NCBI RefSeq assembly: GCF_002483315.1 | Contig: NZ_DLHR01000019.1 | Location: 248,001 to 312,000, forward strand | From: Flavobacterium sp. UBA7663 | GTDB taxonomy: Bacteria > Bacteroidota > Bacteroidia > Flavobacteriales > Flavobacteriaceae | Direction: 5' to 3' | Length of the DNA: 64,000 nucleotides | Shown here: positions 17,692 to 27,188 of the stretch, in pieces | How positions within the stretch are numbered: position 1 is the stretch's first letter | How the letters are laid out: the number at the start of each line of letters is the position of its first letter | Notes under the pieces: model-generated | What the model was told of the DNA's origin: nothing | Databases searched by the model: none | What the model saw: the letters and a program-made list of their open reading frames with translations, nothing else | Translations under genes and position numbers: made by a program

Positions 17692-18468
17692 TTAATCTAA
17701 ATAATAAATGTAACCTACATGAAACCATAAGTTCCAGTCGTTTGCTTTGTTTTCTGTCCAAACTTCAGGATCAGGATTTAAACCATCAACCCAATCAGAA
17801 AAATAGTACTGCCATCTTACTTCAGCAAATAAATCAGATAACTCTGTTAATTTGTAACGTGTACCCACACTTGCAACAACAGACCAAGCACTTCCTCCTT
17901 CATCAGACCAAGCGCCATAGTATTTAATTGGAGTAGAAATTGGAGTATCCATTGGGCCTAATTCAGAATAAGTCCCGTTTTGGAAAAAAGTATAGTGAGC
18001 ACCTAAACCAATAAATGGAGCCCAAGCACCATCAGTAGCTGTAAATTCACGAATACTTAATGGAAAATATTCTAATTGCATACCAATATCCGTAACCTTG
18101 GCTTCACCTTTCATTGCTCTTAATTGAGATGCTGTAAATGAACTTCTGTCTGCCCATTTACCAAAGTGCTGTAATTGAGTACTGTTGTAAGATAACTCAG
18201 AACGCACTTTAAAGTGATCGTTAAAATAAGTTTCAGGCATGTAACAATTACATTCTGCACGATAAGCAAAATTCATATAGTGAACCAAACCAATACCAAA
18301 ACCTGTGTTTCCAGCGTTAGTTTCAAAATCGTTTCTTACTCCAAAGTCAGATTGAAAAGCAACTCCTCCAACAAAAGCTCCAACTTCATGAGAGAAGCCA
18401 AATTGGGCAGTCATTGATAAATTTGCTCCTAAAAGCAACATTAGTAGGTATTTAATTTTTTTAGTCAT
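17692..18468 (-). CDS. Outer-membrane beta-barrel protein
   Basis: A 258-residue protein starting MTKKIKYLLML, with a signal peptide (cleavage near SMTAQ), then alternating aromatic strands (for example FAEVRWQYYF) ending in HVGYIYYLD. This is a small outer-membrane barrel profile. It resembles the THC0290_0291 family often found beside glutamate dehydrogenase in flavobacteria (from memory). The CAT at 18466-18468 is chosen because the 16 upstream codons do not look like a signal sequence. It is divergent from gdhA. Function unknown. Confidence 0.82.
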   Translation of the reverse strand: MTKKIKYLLMLLLGANLSMTAQFGFSHEVGAFVGGVAFQSDFGVRNDFETNAGNTGFGIGLVHYMNFAYRAECNCYMPETYFNDHFKVRSELSYNSTQLQHFGKWADRSSFTASQLRAMKGEAKVTDIGMQLEYFPLSIREFTATDGAWAPFIGLGAHYTFFQNGTYSELGPMDTPISTPIKYYGAWSDEGGSAWSVVASVGTRYKLTELSDLFAEVRWQYYFSDWVDGLNPDPEVWTENKANDWNLWFHVGYIYYLD

Positions 18469-18635
18469 CGCTAAAATTTTTCCATTATCGGACAAATATA
18501 TAAAAACAAACTGCACTTCAAAAAAAAAAGAATGTTTTTCTTATGTAAAAAACACAACTTAATAGTATAAGTTAAATATTAAAGAACATGTGGTATAAAT
18601 TTTTCTTAAAAATATACCAAGTAATTTTTAAAATG

Positions 18636-18643
18636 TATATTTG
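18636..18643 (+). promoter_or_regulatory. gdhA promoter box
   Basis: TATATTTG, an exact TAnnTTTG, lies 82 nt before the gdhA start. This implies a leader of about 75 nt. Confidence 0.55.
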
Positions 18644-18646
18644 TCG

Positions 18647-18677
18647 ACTTAAATTTTGCGAATTTGATAATTTAAGT
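18647..18677 (+). other. Stem-loop in the gdhA leader
   Basis: ACTTAAATT (18647-18655) and AATTTAAGT (18669-18677) pair perfectly around a 13-nt loop, just downstream of the -7 box. If the start site is about 5-8 nt past the box, this hairpin lies at the very 5' end of the mRNA. It could stabilise the message or be an operator. Confidence 0.45.
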
Positions 18678-18725
18678 AAAAAAACATATTTAACGAATTA
18701 GTTTAGCTACAAGTTTAATAGTATA

Positions 18726-20069
18726 ATGGAACAAAAAATTAATGATTTTATGGCGCTTGTTGAGGCCAAAAATCCAAACGAGCCTGAGTTTTTACAAGCA
18801 GTAAAAGAATTTGCTGAAACAGTAATGCCTTTTATTGCTAATGAAAAAAAGTATGATGGAAAAAATGTACTTCTAAGAATGGCTGAGCCTGAGCGTTCAG
18901 TAATCTTCAGAGTGCCATGGGTTGATGATAAAGGTGAAATCCAAGTAAACAGAGGTTTCCGTATTCAGATGAATTCTGCAATCGGACCTTACAAAGGAGG
19001 TATTCGTTTTCATCAAACAGTAAATTTATCGGTACTTAAGTTTTTAGCTTTTGAACAAGTTTTCAAAAACAGTTTAACAACTCTTCCAATGGGTGGAGGT
19101 AAAGGAGGTTCTGATTTTGACCCACAAGGAAAATCAGATGCTGAAGTTATGCGTTTTTGCCAATCGTTTATGACAGAATTATGCCGTCATATTGGTCCAG
19201 ATTTAGACGTTCCTGCCGGAGATATCGGTGTTGGAGCAAGAGAAATTGGATACATGTTTGGTCAATATAAAAGAATTAGAAATGAATTTACAGGAGTTTT
19301 AACTGGAAAAGGTTTAGCTTATGGAGGTTCTTTAATTCGTCCAGAAGCAACAGGTTATGGTGTAGTTTATTTTACCCAACAAATGTTGAGAACTATCGGC
19401 GAAACAATTGAAGGGAAAACAGTTGCTATTTCTGGTTTTGGAAATGTGGCTTGGGGAGTAGCTTTAAAAGTGAATGAATTAGGAGGTAAATTAGTTACCA
19501 TTTCAGGTCCTGATGGATATATTTATGATGCTGACGGAATTTCTGGAGAGAAAATCGAATTCATGTTAGAAATGAGAGCTAGCGGAAACAACAGAGCTGA
19601 AAGTTTTGCTGAAAAATTCCCAAGTGCTGTTTTCCACAAAGGGAAAAGTCCATGGGAAGCAAAAGTGGATATCGCTATTCCTTGTGCAACTCAAAATGAA
19701 TTACATGAAGAAGATGCAAAAAAATTAATTGCAAATGGTGTTATGTGTGTAACTGAAGCAGCTAACATGCCATGTACATTAGATGCTATTAAACAATTCT
19801 TAGATGCAAAAGTTTTATTTGCCCCTGGAAAAGCAGCTAACGCTGGTGGTGTAGCAGCATCTGGTTTAGAGATGACACAAAACTCTATTCGTTTAAACTG
19901 GACAAGTGAAGAAGTAGATGCTCGTTTAAAAGACATCATGACAGGTATTCACAGTCAGTGTAAAAAATACGGAACAGAAGAAGATGGTTATGTAAACTAT
20001 GTTAAAGGAGCCAACATTGCTGGTTTCGTTAAAGTGGCTGACGCTATGTTAGCTCAAGGTGTTGTGTAA
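18726..20069 (+). CDS. gdhA: NADP-specific glutamate dehydrogenase
   Basis: A 447-residue hexameric-type enzyme aminating 2-oxoglutarate to glutamate. It has the substrate site GPYKGGIRFH and the catalytic stretch LPMGGGKGGSDFDPQGK with lysines for substrate and proton transfer. The Rossmann segment is AISGFGNVAWGVA. Length and motifs match the E. coli GdhA class (small hexameric form, usually NADP-dependent). Preceded by a leader with a stem-loop and followed by a terminator. Confidence 0.96.
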   Translation: MEQKINDFMALVEAKNPNEPEFLQAVKEFAETVMPFIANEKKYDGKNVLLRMAEPERSVIFRVPWVDDKGEIQVNRGFRIQMNSAIGPYKGGIRFHQTVNLSVLKFLAFEQVFKNSLTTLPMGGGKGGSDFDPQGKSDAEVMRFCQSFMTELCRHIGPDLDVPAGDIGVGAREIGYMFGQYKRIRNEFTGVLTGKGLAYGGSLIRPEATGYGVVYFTQQMLRTIGETIEGKTVAISGFGNVAWGVALKVNELGGKLVTISGPDGYIYDADGISGEKIEFMLEMRASGNNRAESFAEKFPSAVFHKGKSPWEAKVDIAIPCATQNELHEEDAKKLIANGVMCVTEAANMPCTLDAIKQFLDAKVLFAPGKAANAGGVAASGLEMTQNSIRLNWTSEEVDARLKDIMTGIHSQCKKYGTEEDGYVNYVKGANIAGFVKVADAMLAQGVV

Positions 20070-20090
20070 CAATAAACTTTGAATTATATA

Positions 20091-20126
20091 AAAAGCTCTT
20101 TCAGGAAACTGTAGGAGCTTTTTTCT
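20091..20126 (+). terminator. gdhA terminator
   Basis: AAAAGCTC and GAGCTTTT arms with an inner CAG/CTG extension and a T-rich tail, 21 nt after the gdhA stop. Confidence 0.75.
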
Positions 20127-20166
20127 TTTATAAAATATATCAAAATTAAAATTAATACGTTTGTAG

Positions 20167-20174
20167 TATATTTG
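20167..20174 (+). promoter_or_regulatory. porZ promoter box
   Basis: TATATTTG, an exact consensus, 15 nt before the ATG at 20190. Confidence 0.5.
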
Positions 20175-20189
20175 TATTAAATACTTGCG

Positions 20190-22478
20190 ATGAAAAAGGC
20201 AATTTATATTTTTATATTTTTTATTTCCCATTATTTTTTTGGGCAACAAAGCAATCAATTGTGGAAAGGTTATTTTTCTTACAATGAAATTGTAGATGTT
20301 GAATCGTCTACCAATGCTGTGTTTGCCTCTACTCAAAATGCTCTTTTTTCACAAGTAATTGCGTCTTCTAATTTGAATGTTTACAATTCAATTACGGGGC
20401 TAAAACCAGATGTTATAACCACAATTCACCATTCAGATGCTTTTAATAAAACATTTGTTGGAAATAATAATGGTTTAATTTTAATACAAAATGCAGATGG
20501 TTCTGTTACTACTAAAGTAGATGTTATTGAAGAAGTGCCTGTGCCACCTAACAAAAAGAAAATTAATGATTTTTTTGAATTCAATGGTCGTTTATATATT
20601 GCTACAGATTATGGAATTTCTGTAATCGATATAGCTACATCTGAATTTGTTTCAACCTATTTTATTGGTACATCAGGAGAAGAAACAGAAGTACTACAAA
20701 CTACCGTTTTTAATAACGAAATTTATGCCGTTACAAGAAGTTTTGGTATTAGAAAAGCTAATTTAAATAATCCTAATTTGTTTGATTTTAGTCAATGGCA
20801 AACTTTTGATGCTGGATTTTGGGTTGGAATTGTAACTTTCAATAATCAATTGATTGCTACAAACACAAATGCTAGAACGTATCGATTTAATGGAGCTACA
20901 TCATTTGAAATTTTAAATCACAATCAAGCAGGACTAAAATTAAAAACAAACGGAACGGAGCTCATCGTAACAACTCAAAACAATATTTATGTTTTAAATC
21001 AATCATTTTCAATTTTAGCTCATATAACTCAAATACCCGATTTTGCTGTGCGTTTTACAGCCGCTTCAGTCGTAGGCGGATTTATATACATTGGAACTGA
21101 AAAAGATGGGTTGTTTTCTACAACCTTAACAAATCCGACGGTATTTACTGCAATGTCTCCAAACGGACCCCTTCAAAATAGTACTTTTAGATTAAAAAAG
21201 GCACCTAACAAAATTTGGGTCGTACATGGTGATTATAGCCAATCGTTTAATCCTTATCCACTCGACGAGCTCGGAATTAGTACATTTACAACAGATCAAG
21301 GTTGGAGTGTTATTCCATATAGCGATTTAAGTGGTGCAAAATCTTTGTCGGATATTGCAATTAATCCATCTAACCAAAATCAAGTATATGTAACGTCTTA
21401 TTTTTCTGGACTCTTAAAAATGTTTGGAAATACAATAGAATTACTCAATAACACCAATACAGGTGCAAATGGTTTAGAATCTTTAGTATTACCAGGTAAT
21501 CCAACTTATGTTGATATTCGAATCAATAGCCCTGCTTTTGATAGAGAAGGGAATCTTTGGGTAACAAATGCATACGTAGATAGAGGAATCAAAGTTTTAA
21601 GAGCTAACGGGCAATGGCAATCCTATAATTTATCTGGAATAACAGCAAATTTATCCACTGGAAGATACAACGCAATGGTTATCGATAAAAACAGTACCAA
21701 ATGGATACCTGCTTATAACGATGGTGTTGTAGCTTTTAATGAAAATTATAACAACAAGTTTATTGTAATTAACCAAGAAAATGCCGATCTTCCTACTACG
21801 GTTGTAAATTGTGTGGCTATTGATAACCGAAATCAATTGTGGATTGGAACAATGGCTGGTTTACGTGTGTTATCTGGTGTTGACAGATTTATCTCTGAAA
21901 CAGAATTAGATGTTTTCCCAATTATTATTCAAGAAGGCGATTTAGCGCAAGAACTTTTTTACCAACAACCTATTTTAGATATTGCCGTTGATGGGGCTAA
22001 TAGAAAATGGGTTTCCATTGCAGATGGAGGTGTTTTCTTAGTTTCTTCAAACGGTCAACAAACTATTTACCGCTTTGACAAAAGCAACTCACCACTACCA
22101 AGTAATAACGTATTAGATATTGAAATTGATGGCGTTTCTGGGGAAGTGTTTTTTGCCACAGATAAGGGAATTGTTTCGTTTTTAGGAACTTCAACTAAGC
22201 CAAGTGATAGTTTAGGAGATGTTTATGTCTATCCAAATCCAGTGCGACCAGAGTTTTTAGGAACGGTAAAAATTAGTGGTTTAACAGACAAAGCTAATAT
22301 CAAAATCACAGATATTGAAGGGAATTTAGTTTACGAAACTACTTCATCAGGAGGAACTATTGAATGGGACACTAAAGCTTTCGGAAAACATAAAGTGGCT
22401 TCAGGAGTTTATATGATTTTTGTAGCAAGTCAAGACGGAACTGATTCTACCGTGAAAAAAGTGATGATTATTAGATAA
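20190..22478 (+). CDS. porZ: PorZ-like type IX secretion protein with beta-propellers
   Basis: A 762-residue protein with a signal peptide (residues 1-18, FFGQ). Two successive seven-bladed-type beta-propeller regions follow, built from two-component-regulator-like blades (for example LWIGTMAGLRVL, NLWVTNAYVDRGI). The C-terminal beta-sandwich sorting-type domain (about 675-762) has the motif YVYPNPVRPE and ends VKKVMIIR. This is the PorZ layout. In Porphyromonas gingivalis, PorZ helps present anionic LPS to the T9SS sortase PorU at the cell surface. Four nt upstream of recO, so probably co-transcribed. A generic T9SS cargo is the alternative, but size, context and domain order favour PorZ. 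Confidence 0.82.
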   Translation: MKKAIYIFIFFISHYFFGQQSNQLWKGYFSYNEIVDVESSTNAVFASTQNALFSQVIASSNLNVYNSITGLKPDVITTIHHSDAFNKTFVGNNNGLILIQNADGSVTTKVDVIEEVPVPPNKKKINDFFEFNGRLYIATDYGISVIDIATSEFVSTYFIGTSGEETEVLQTTVFNNEIYAVTRSFGIRKANLNNPNLFDFSQWQTFDAGFWVGIVTFNNQLIATNTNARTYRFNGATSFEILNHNQAGLKLKTNGTELIVTTQNNIYVLNQSFSILAHITQIPDFAVRFTAASVVGGFIYIGTEKDGLFSTTLTNPTVFTAMSPNGPLQNSTFRLKKAPNKIWVVHGDYSQSFNPYPLDELGISTFTTDQGWSVIPYSDLSGAKSLSDIAINPSNQNQVYVTSYFSGLLKMFGNTIELLNNTNTGANGLESLVLPGNPTYVDIRINSPAFDREGNLWVTNAYVDRGIKVLRANGQWQSYNLSGITANLSTGRYNAMVIDKNSTKWIPAYNDGVVAFNENYNNKFIVINQENADLPTTVVNCVAIDNRNQLWIGTMAGLRVLSGVDRFISETELDVFPIIIQEGDLAQELFYQQPILDIAVDGANRKWVSIADGGVFLVSSNGQQTIYRFDKSNSPLPSNNVLDIEIDGVSGEVFFATDKGIVSFLGTSTKPSDSLGDVYVYPNPVRPEFLGTVKISGLTDKANIKITDIEGNLVYETTSSGGTIEWDTKAFGKHKVASGVYMIFVASQDGTDSTVKKVMIIR

Positions 22479-22482
22479 TTCA

Positions 22483-23196
22483 ATGCTAGTCAAAACTAAA
22501 GCCATCGTTCTTTCTTCCTTAAAGTTTCAAGAAAAAAGCTTGATTGTTAAATGCTTCACGCAATCAGATGGATTAAAAAGTTATTTTGTACAAAGCGCTT
22601 ATTCTAACAAAAAAGCCAATCAAAAAATCGCCTATTTTCAGCCATTAACCATTATTGAAATCGAAGCCAATCACAAAAACAAAGGTACGCTCGAACATTT
22701 TAAAGAAATCCGATTAGCACACAGCTATTATTCCATAAATACAGATATTGTTAAAAGTACGATTGTAATTTTTCTCTCCGAAATTTTGCATCACGCCATC
22801 AAAGAAGAAGAGAAAAATCAAAACCTATTTTCTTTTTTGGAGACAGCTTTGCTTTGGTTAGACACACACGATGAAATGGCAAATTTTCATCTAATTTTAA
22901 TGATGGAAGTAACAAAGTACTTAGGTTTTTATCCCGATGTAACCGAAATAGATTTTCGTTTTTTTGATACTAAAGAAGGCTATTTTACGCCTTTTCAAAG
23001 TGTAAATTCGTTAACTGAACATGAAACGCATTTGTTCAAAAAATTATTAGACTTAAAATTTGATGCCGACCAAAAAGTATTTGCTGGAATAGAACGCCAA
23101 ATTTTGCTGAAAATCCTCTTAGATTTCTACACCTTACACCTCGATGGCTTCAAAAAACCAAAATCGTTAGAAGTTTTAAAAGAAGTTTTTTCCTAA
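22483..23196 (+). CDS. recO: DNA repair protein RecO
   Basis: A 237-residue protein with an N-terminal OB fold (KTKAIVLSSLKFQEKSLIVKCFT) followed by a helical domain. RecO works with RecR/RecF to load RecA at gaps. Bacteroidota RecO proteins often lack the zinc-finger cysteines, as here. It lies directly behind porZ with a 4-nt gap. Confidence 0.93.
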   Translation: MLVKTKAIVLSSLKFQEKSLIVKCFTQSDGLKSYFVQSAYSNKKANQKIAYFQPLTIIEIEANHKNKGTLEHFKEIRLAHSYYSINTDIVKSTIVIFLSEILHHAIKEEEKNQNLFSFLETALLWLDTHDEMANFHLILMMEVTKYLGFYPDVTEIDFRFFDTKEGYFTPFQSVNSLTEHETHLFKKLLDLKFDADQKVFAGIERQILLKILLDFYTLHLDGFKKPKSLEVLKEVFS

Positions 23197-23220
23197 GTCT
23201 CAACTTTTACCTTTTACTTT

Positions 23221-23250
23221 TTGCCTTTTACCTTTAAATCATTACTTTCG
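23221..23250 (+). promoter_or_regulatory. ileS promoter, TTG-N19-TACTTTCG
   Basis: TTG at 23221-23223 and TACTTTCG at 23243-23250 (one mismatch to TAnnTTTG) have ideal spacing. The -33 region falls in a TTTTACCTTTTACTTTTTGCC word repeat. Confidence 0.5.
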
Positions 23251-23275
23251 CAGATTGATTTAAGAAAGCGACAAA

Positions 23276-26200
23276 ATGAGCACAAAATTTACTGAATACA
23301 AAGGACTTGACTTGCCAACAGTAGCATCAGAAGTTCTTGATTTTTGGAAGAAAAATAACGTCTTTGAACAATCGGTAACTTCTCGTGAAGGAGCTACGCC
23401 TTACGTGTTTTTTGAAGGACCACCATCTGCAAACGGTTTGCCTGGAATTCACCACGTGATGGCGCGTGCGATTAAAGATATTTTTTGTCGTTATAAAACT
23501 CAAAAAGGTTACCAAGTTAAGCGTAAAGCAGGCTGGGATACGCACGGTTTACCTGTAGAATTAGGTACCGAAAAAGAATTAGGCATCACCAAAGAAGACA
23601 TCGGAAAAACCATTTCGGTAACCGAATACAACGAAGCGTGTAAAAGAACCGTTATGCGTTATACAGACGTTTGGAACGATTTGACCGAAAAAATGGGGTA
23701 TTGGGTTGATATGGAAGATCCGTATGTGACGTACAAATCCAAATACATGGAAACCGTTTGGTGGTTGCTAAAACAAATTTACAACAAGGATTTACTATAC
23801 AAAGGATACACAATCCAACCGTATTCTCCAAAAGCAGGAACAGGTTTGTCTTCGCACGAAGTTAATCAGCCAGGTTCATACCGTGATGTTACGGATACAA
23901 CGATTGTAGCTCAATTCAAAGCAAAAGACGAAACCTTACCAAGCTTTTTACAAGGTTTTGGAACGGTTCATTTCTTAGCTTGGACTACTACGCCTTGGAC
24001 GTTGCCATCAAATACAGCGTTGACAGTTGGTCCAAAAATTGATTATGTTTTAGTTAGAACATTCAACCAATATACTTTTGAAGCGGTAAATGTAGTTTTG
24101 GCTAAGAATTTAGTTGGAAAACAATTTGGTGGAAAGTATTTTGTTGCGGAATTAGAAGAAGATTTTACAAATTATAAATCGGACGATAAAAAGATTCCGT
24201 ATCAAATTTTAGCCGAGGCAAAAGGTGCTGATTTAGTAGGAATTCGTTACGAACAATTACTACCATTAGCATTACCTTATCAAAATCCAGAAAATGCTTT
24301 TAGAGTAATTTCAGGAGATTTCGTAACTACGGAAGATGGAACAGGAATTGTTCACACCGCACCTACATTTGGAGCAGATGATGCTAAAGTAGCGAAAGAA
24401 GCAACGCCTGAAGTGCCGCCAATGTTGGTTTTAGACGAAAACGGAAATCCAGTGCCATTGGTTGATTTACAAGGAAGATTCATCCAAAGTTTAGGAGATT
24501 ATTCAGGTAAATACGTTAAAAACGAATATTACAACGACGGAGAAGCGCCAGAACGTTCAGCTGACGTAGAAATCGCTATCCAATTAAAAGAAGAAAACAA
24601 AGCCTTTAAGGTTGAAAAATACGTACACAGTTATCCACATTGTTGGAGAACAGACAAACCAATTTTATACTATCCATTAGATTCTTGGTTCATCAAAGTA
24701 ACCGAAATCAAAGATAGAATGTTTGATTTAAACGAAACTATCAACTGGAAGCCAAAAGCTACAGGAGAAGGTCGTTTCGGAAATTGGTTGAAAAATGCAA
24801 ACGATTGGAATTTATCGCGTTCAAGATATTGGGGAATTCCTTTGCCAATTTGGAGAAGTGAAGATGGAACCGAAGAAATGTTAGTTGGTTCAGTTGAAGA
24901 ATTGTACAACGAAATCGAAAAAGCAATCGCAGCAGGTTTCCAAACAGAAAATCCGTACAAAGGATTCAAAATTGGCGACATGAGCGAAGCCAACTACGAT
25001 TTAGTGGATTTACATAAAAATGTAGTGGATAACATCGTTTTAGTTTCTCCATCAGGAAAACCAATGAAACGCGAAACCGATTTAATTGACGTTTGGTTCG
25101 ATTCAGGTGCAATGCCTTATGCACAATGGCATTATCCATTTGAGAACAAAGAGTTAATCGACGAAAATAAAGCTTTCCCAGCTGATTTTATTGCGGAAGG
25201 GGTGGATCAAACACGTGGTTGGTTCTATACATTACATGCGATTGGAACATTGGTTTTCGATAAAATTGCCTACAAAAACGTAGTTTCAAACGGATTAGTT
25301 TTGGATAAAAACGGACAGAAAATGTCGAAACGTTTAGGAAATGCCGTGGACCCATTCACTACTTTGGCTGAATATGGTCCAGATGCTACACGTTGGTACA
25401 TGATTTCGAATGCAAACCCTTGGGATAACTTAAAATTTGATATTGAAGGTGTTGCTGAGGTAAGAAGAAAATTCTTTGGAACACTATATAATACGTATTC
25501 GTTCTTCTCGTTATATGCTAATATTGATGGATTTACTTATTCTGAAGCGGAAGTTCCATTAGAAGAAAGACCAGAAATTGACCGTTGGATTTTATCCGAA
25601 TTACATACTTTAATTCAAGTTGTCGATGAAGCGTATGCGGATTACGAACCAACTAAAGCAGCAAGAGCTATTTCTGATTTCGTTCAGGAAAACTTAAGCA
25701 ACTGGTACGTTCGTTTGTGTAGAAGAAGATTCTGGAAAGGCGATTATGCGCAAGATAAAATCGCGGCTTATCAAACGCTTTATACGTGTTTGGTAACGGT
25801 AGCGAAGCTTTCTGCTCCAATTGCTCCGTTCTTTATGGACAAACTTTACATAGATTTAACACAAGCTACAGGTTCTGAGTCATTTGAAAGTGTACATTTG
25901 GCGAAATTTCCAGTTTCGGTTGAAAACTTTGTTGATAAGTCGTTAGAGAGCAAAATGATGAAAGCACAAACGGTTTCTTCACTAGTTTTATCGCTTCGTA
26001 AGAAGGAAATGATCAAAGTGCGTCAACCGTTGCAAAAGGTAATGATTCCAGTACTTGACGACAATCAGCGTGCTGAAATTGAGGCAGTTTCTGACTTAAT
26101 TATGGCAGAGGTAAACGTAAAAGAAATTGAATTATTAGACGATGCTTCTGGTATTTTAGTGAAGCAAATTAAGCCTAATTTCAAGACATTAGGGCCGCGT

Positions 26201-26677
26201 TTTGGTAAGGATATGGGATTGATTTCCAAAGAGATACAAGGATTTGGACAAGAAGAAATTGCTAAATTAGAGCGTGATGGTGAGCTGGTTATGGATATTT
26301 CAGGAAAAAGTATAACTTTATCACTAGAAGATGTTGAGATTTCTTCGCAAGATATCCCAGGTTGGTTAGTAGCCAATTCAAACGGAATTACAGTAGCGTT
26401 AGACATTACCATTTCCGATGAATTAAGAAAAGAAGGTATCGCGAGAGAATTGATTAACAGAATCCAAAATATCAGAAAAGACTCAGGTTTTGAAGTAACG
26501 GACAAGATTACCGTTAAAATGGAAAAAAATCCGCAAGTGGAGGAAGCTGTTTTAGCTAATGAATCGTATATTAAGTCAGAAACCTTAACCGAATCGTTAA
26601 TTTTTGTTCCAACCCTTGAAAATGGTACGGAAATTGAGTTTGATGATATAAAAACAAGTATATTAATTTCAAAATAA
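23276..26677 (+). CDS. ileS: Isoleucine--tRNA ligase
   Basis: A 1133-residue class I synthetase of the long (IleS2-like) type. It has the HIGH-equivalent segment ANGLPGIHHVMARAIKD near the N-terminus, a CP1 editing domain in the middle (WTTTPWTLPSN), and KMSKRLGNAVDP at about 680. An anticodon-binding domain and a long C-terminal extension follow. The IleS2 type often has lower mupirocin sensitivity; that is family knowledge, not shown here. It has its own promoter and a small GAAA-loop hairpin after the stop. Confidence 0.97.
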   Translation: MSTKFTEYKGLDLPTVASEVLDFWKKNNVFEQSVTSREGATPYVFFEGPPSANGLPGIHHVMARAIKDIFCRYKTQKGYQVKRKAGWDTHGLPVELGTEKELGITKEDIGKTISVTEYNEACKRTVMRYTDVWNDLTEKMGYWVDMEDPYVTYKSKYMETVWWLLKQIYNKDLLYKGYTIQPYSPKAGTGLSSHEVNQPGSYRDVTDTTIVAQFKAKDETLPSFLQGFGTVHFLAWTTTPWTLPSNTALTVGPKIDYVLVRTFNQYTFEAVNVVLAKNLVGKQFGGKYFVAELEEDFTNYKSDDKKIPYQILAEAKGADLVGIRYEQLLPLALPYQNPENAFRVISGDFVTTEDGTGIVHTAPTFGADDAKVAKEATPEVPPMLVLDENGNPVPLVDLQGRFIQSLGDYSGKYVKNEYYNDGEAPERSADVEIAIQLKEENKAFKVEKYVHSYPHCWRTDKPILYYPLDSWFIKVTEIKDRMFDLNETINWKPKATGEGRFGNWLKNANDWNLSRSRYWGIPLPIWRSEDGTEEMLVGSVEELYNEIEKAIAAGFQTENPYKGFKIGDMSEANYDLVDLHKNVVDNIVLVSPSGKPMKRETDLIDVWFDSGAMPYAQWHYPFENKELIDENKAFPADFIAEGVDQTRGWFYTLHAIGTLVFDKIAYKNVVSNGLVLDKNGQKMSKRLGNAVDPFTTLAEYGPDATRWYMISNANPWDNLKFDIEGVAEVRRKFFGTLYNTYSFFSLYANIDGFTYSEAEVPLEERPEIDRWILSELHTLIQVVDEAYADYEPTKAARAISDFVQENLSNWYVRLCRRRFWKGDYAQDKIAAYQTLYTCLVTVAKLSAPIAPFFMDKLYIDLTQATGSESFESVHLAKFPVSVENFVDKSLESKMMKAQTVSSLVLSLRKKEMIKVRQPLQKVMIPVLDDNQRAEIEAVSDLIMAEVNVKEIELLDDASGILVKQIKPNFKTLGPRFGKDMGLISKEIQGFGQEEIAKLERDGELVMDISGKSITLSLEDVEISSQDIPGWLVANSNGITVALDITISDELRKEGIARELINRIQNIRKDSGFEVTDKITVKMEKNPQVEEAVLANESYIKSETLTESLIFVPTLENGTEIEFDDIKTSILISK

Positions 26678-26726
26678 GAACCGAAAGGTTTTTAATCGAC
26701 GTATAACTATAAAAAATATTGAAATT

Positions 26727-27107
26727 ATGGTAGAGGAGCAAATTAGATATTCAGACGCTGATTTGGCTGAATTCAAAGCGTTAATTCAAGCTAAATTAGA
26801 AAAAGCTAAAGGTGATTTAGAGCTTATTAAAAGTGCTTATATGAATGACTTAAATAACGGAACCGATGATACATCTCCAACGTTTAAAGCATTTGAAGAA
26901 GGTAGTGAAACAATGAGTAAAGAAGCCAATTCACAACTAGCTATTCGTCAAGAAAAATTTATTAGAGATTTAAAAAATGCCTTAATTCGTATCGAAAACA
27001 AAACCTATGGTTTGTGTAAAGTTACAGGCAAATTAATAAGTAAAGAGCGTTTAAAAATCGTTCCTCATGCAACTATGAGTATCGAAGCAAAAAACTTGCA
27101 ACGTTAA
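26727..27107 (+). CDS. TraR/DksA-like protein with a degenerate zinc finger
   Basis: A 126-residue protein with a long N-terminal coiled coil (about 8-95) and a C-terminal segment aligned to the DksA zinc finger (YGLCKVTGKLISKERL). The finger keeps only one cysteine; the partner CxxC positions are Thr, Ala, Met and Glu-type residues. DksA-type proteins bind the RNA polymerase secondary channel and modulate initiation with ppGpp. A cysteine-poor finger is seen in other DksA-like proteins, so it may still work without zinc. It is followed by its own terminator and then lspA. Confidence 0.88.
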   Translation: MVEEQIRYSDADLAEFKALIQAKLEKAKGDLELIKSAYMNDLNNGTDDTSPTFKAFEEGSETMSKEANSQLAIRQEKFIRDLKNALIRIENKTYGLCKVTGKLISKERLKIVPHATMSIEAKNLQR

Positions 27108-27127
27108 TCTTTTTACAAAATTATACT

Positions 27128-27151
27128 AACGCTCCGTTTGGGGCGTTTTTT
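27128..27151 (+). terminator. Terminator after the DksA-like gene
   Basis: AACGCTCC / GGGGCGTT stem (one G-T pair) with a GTTT loop and a T-run. An in-frame upstream start for lspA at 27138 would fall inside this hairpin, so it is rejected. Confidence 0.85.
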
Positions 27152-27166
27152 ATTTAATAAAAACAC

Positions 27167-27174
27167 TATTTTTG
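27167..27174 (+). promoter_or_regulatory. lspA promoter box
   Basis: TATTTTTG, an exact consensus, 14 nt before ATG 27189. Confidence 0.55.
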
Positions 27175-27188
27175 CAAAAAAATTGAAC

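Noticed and set aside
24670..24993. 107-residue minus-strand frame inside ileS
   Set aside because: Antisense shadow of a highly conserved synthetase region; no start context or recognisable family.
26065..26505. 146-residue minus-strand frame inside ileS
   Set aside because: Ser/Ile-rich shadow of the ileS C-terminal region with no family signature.
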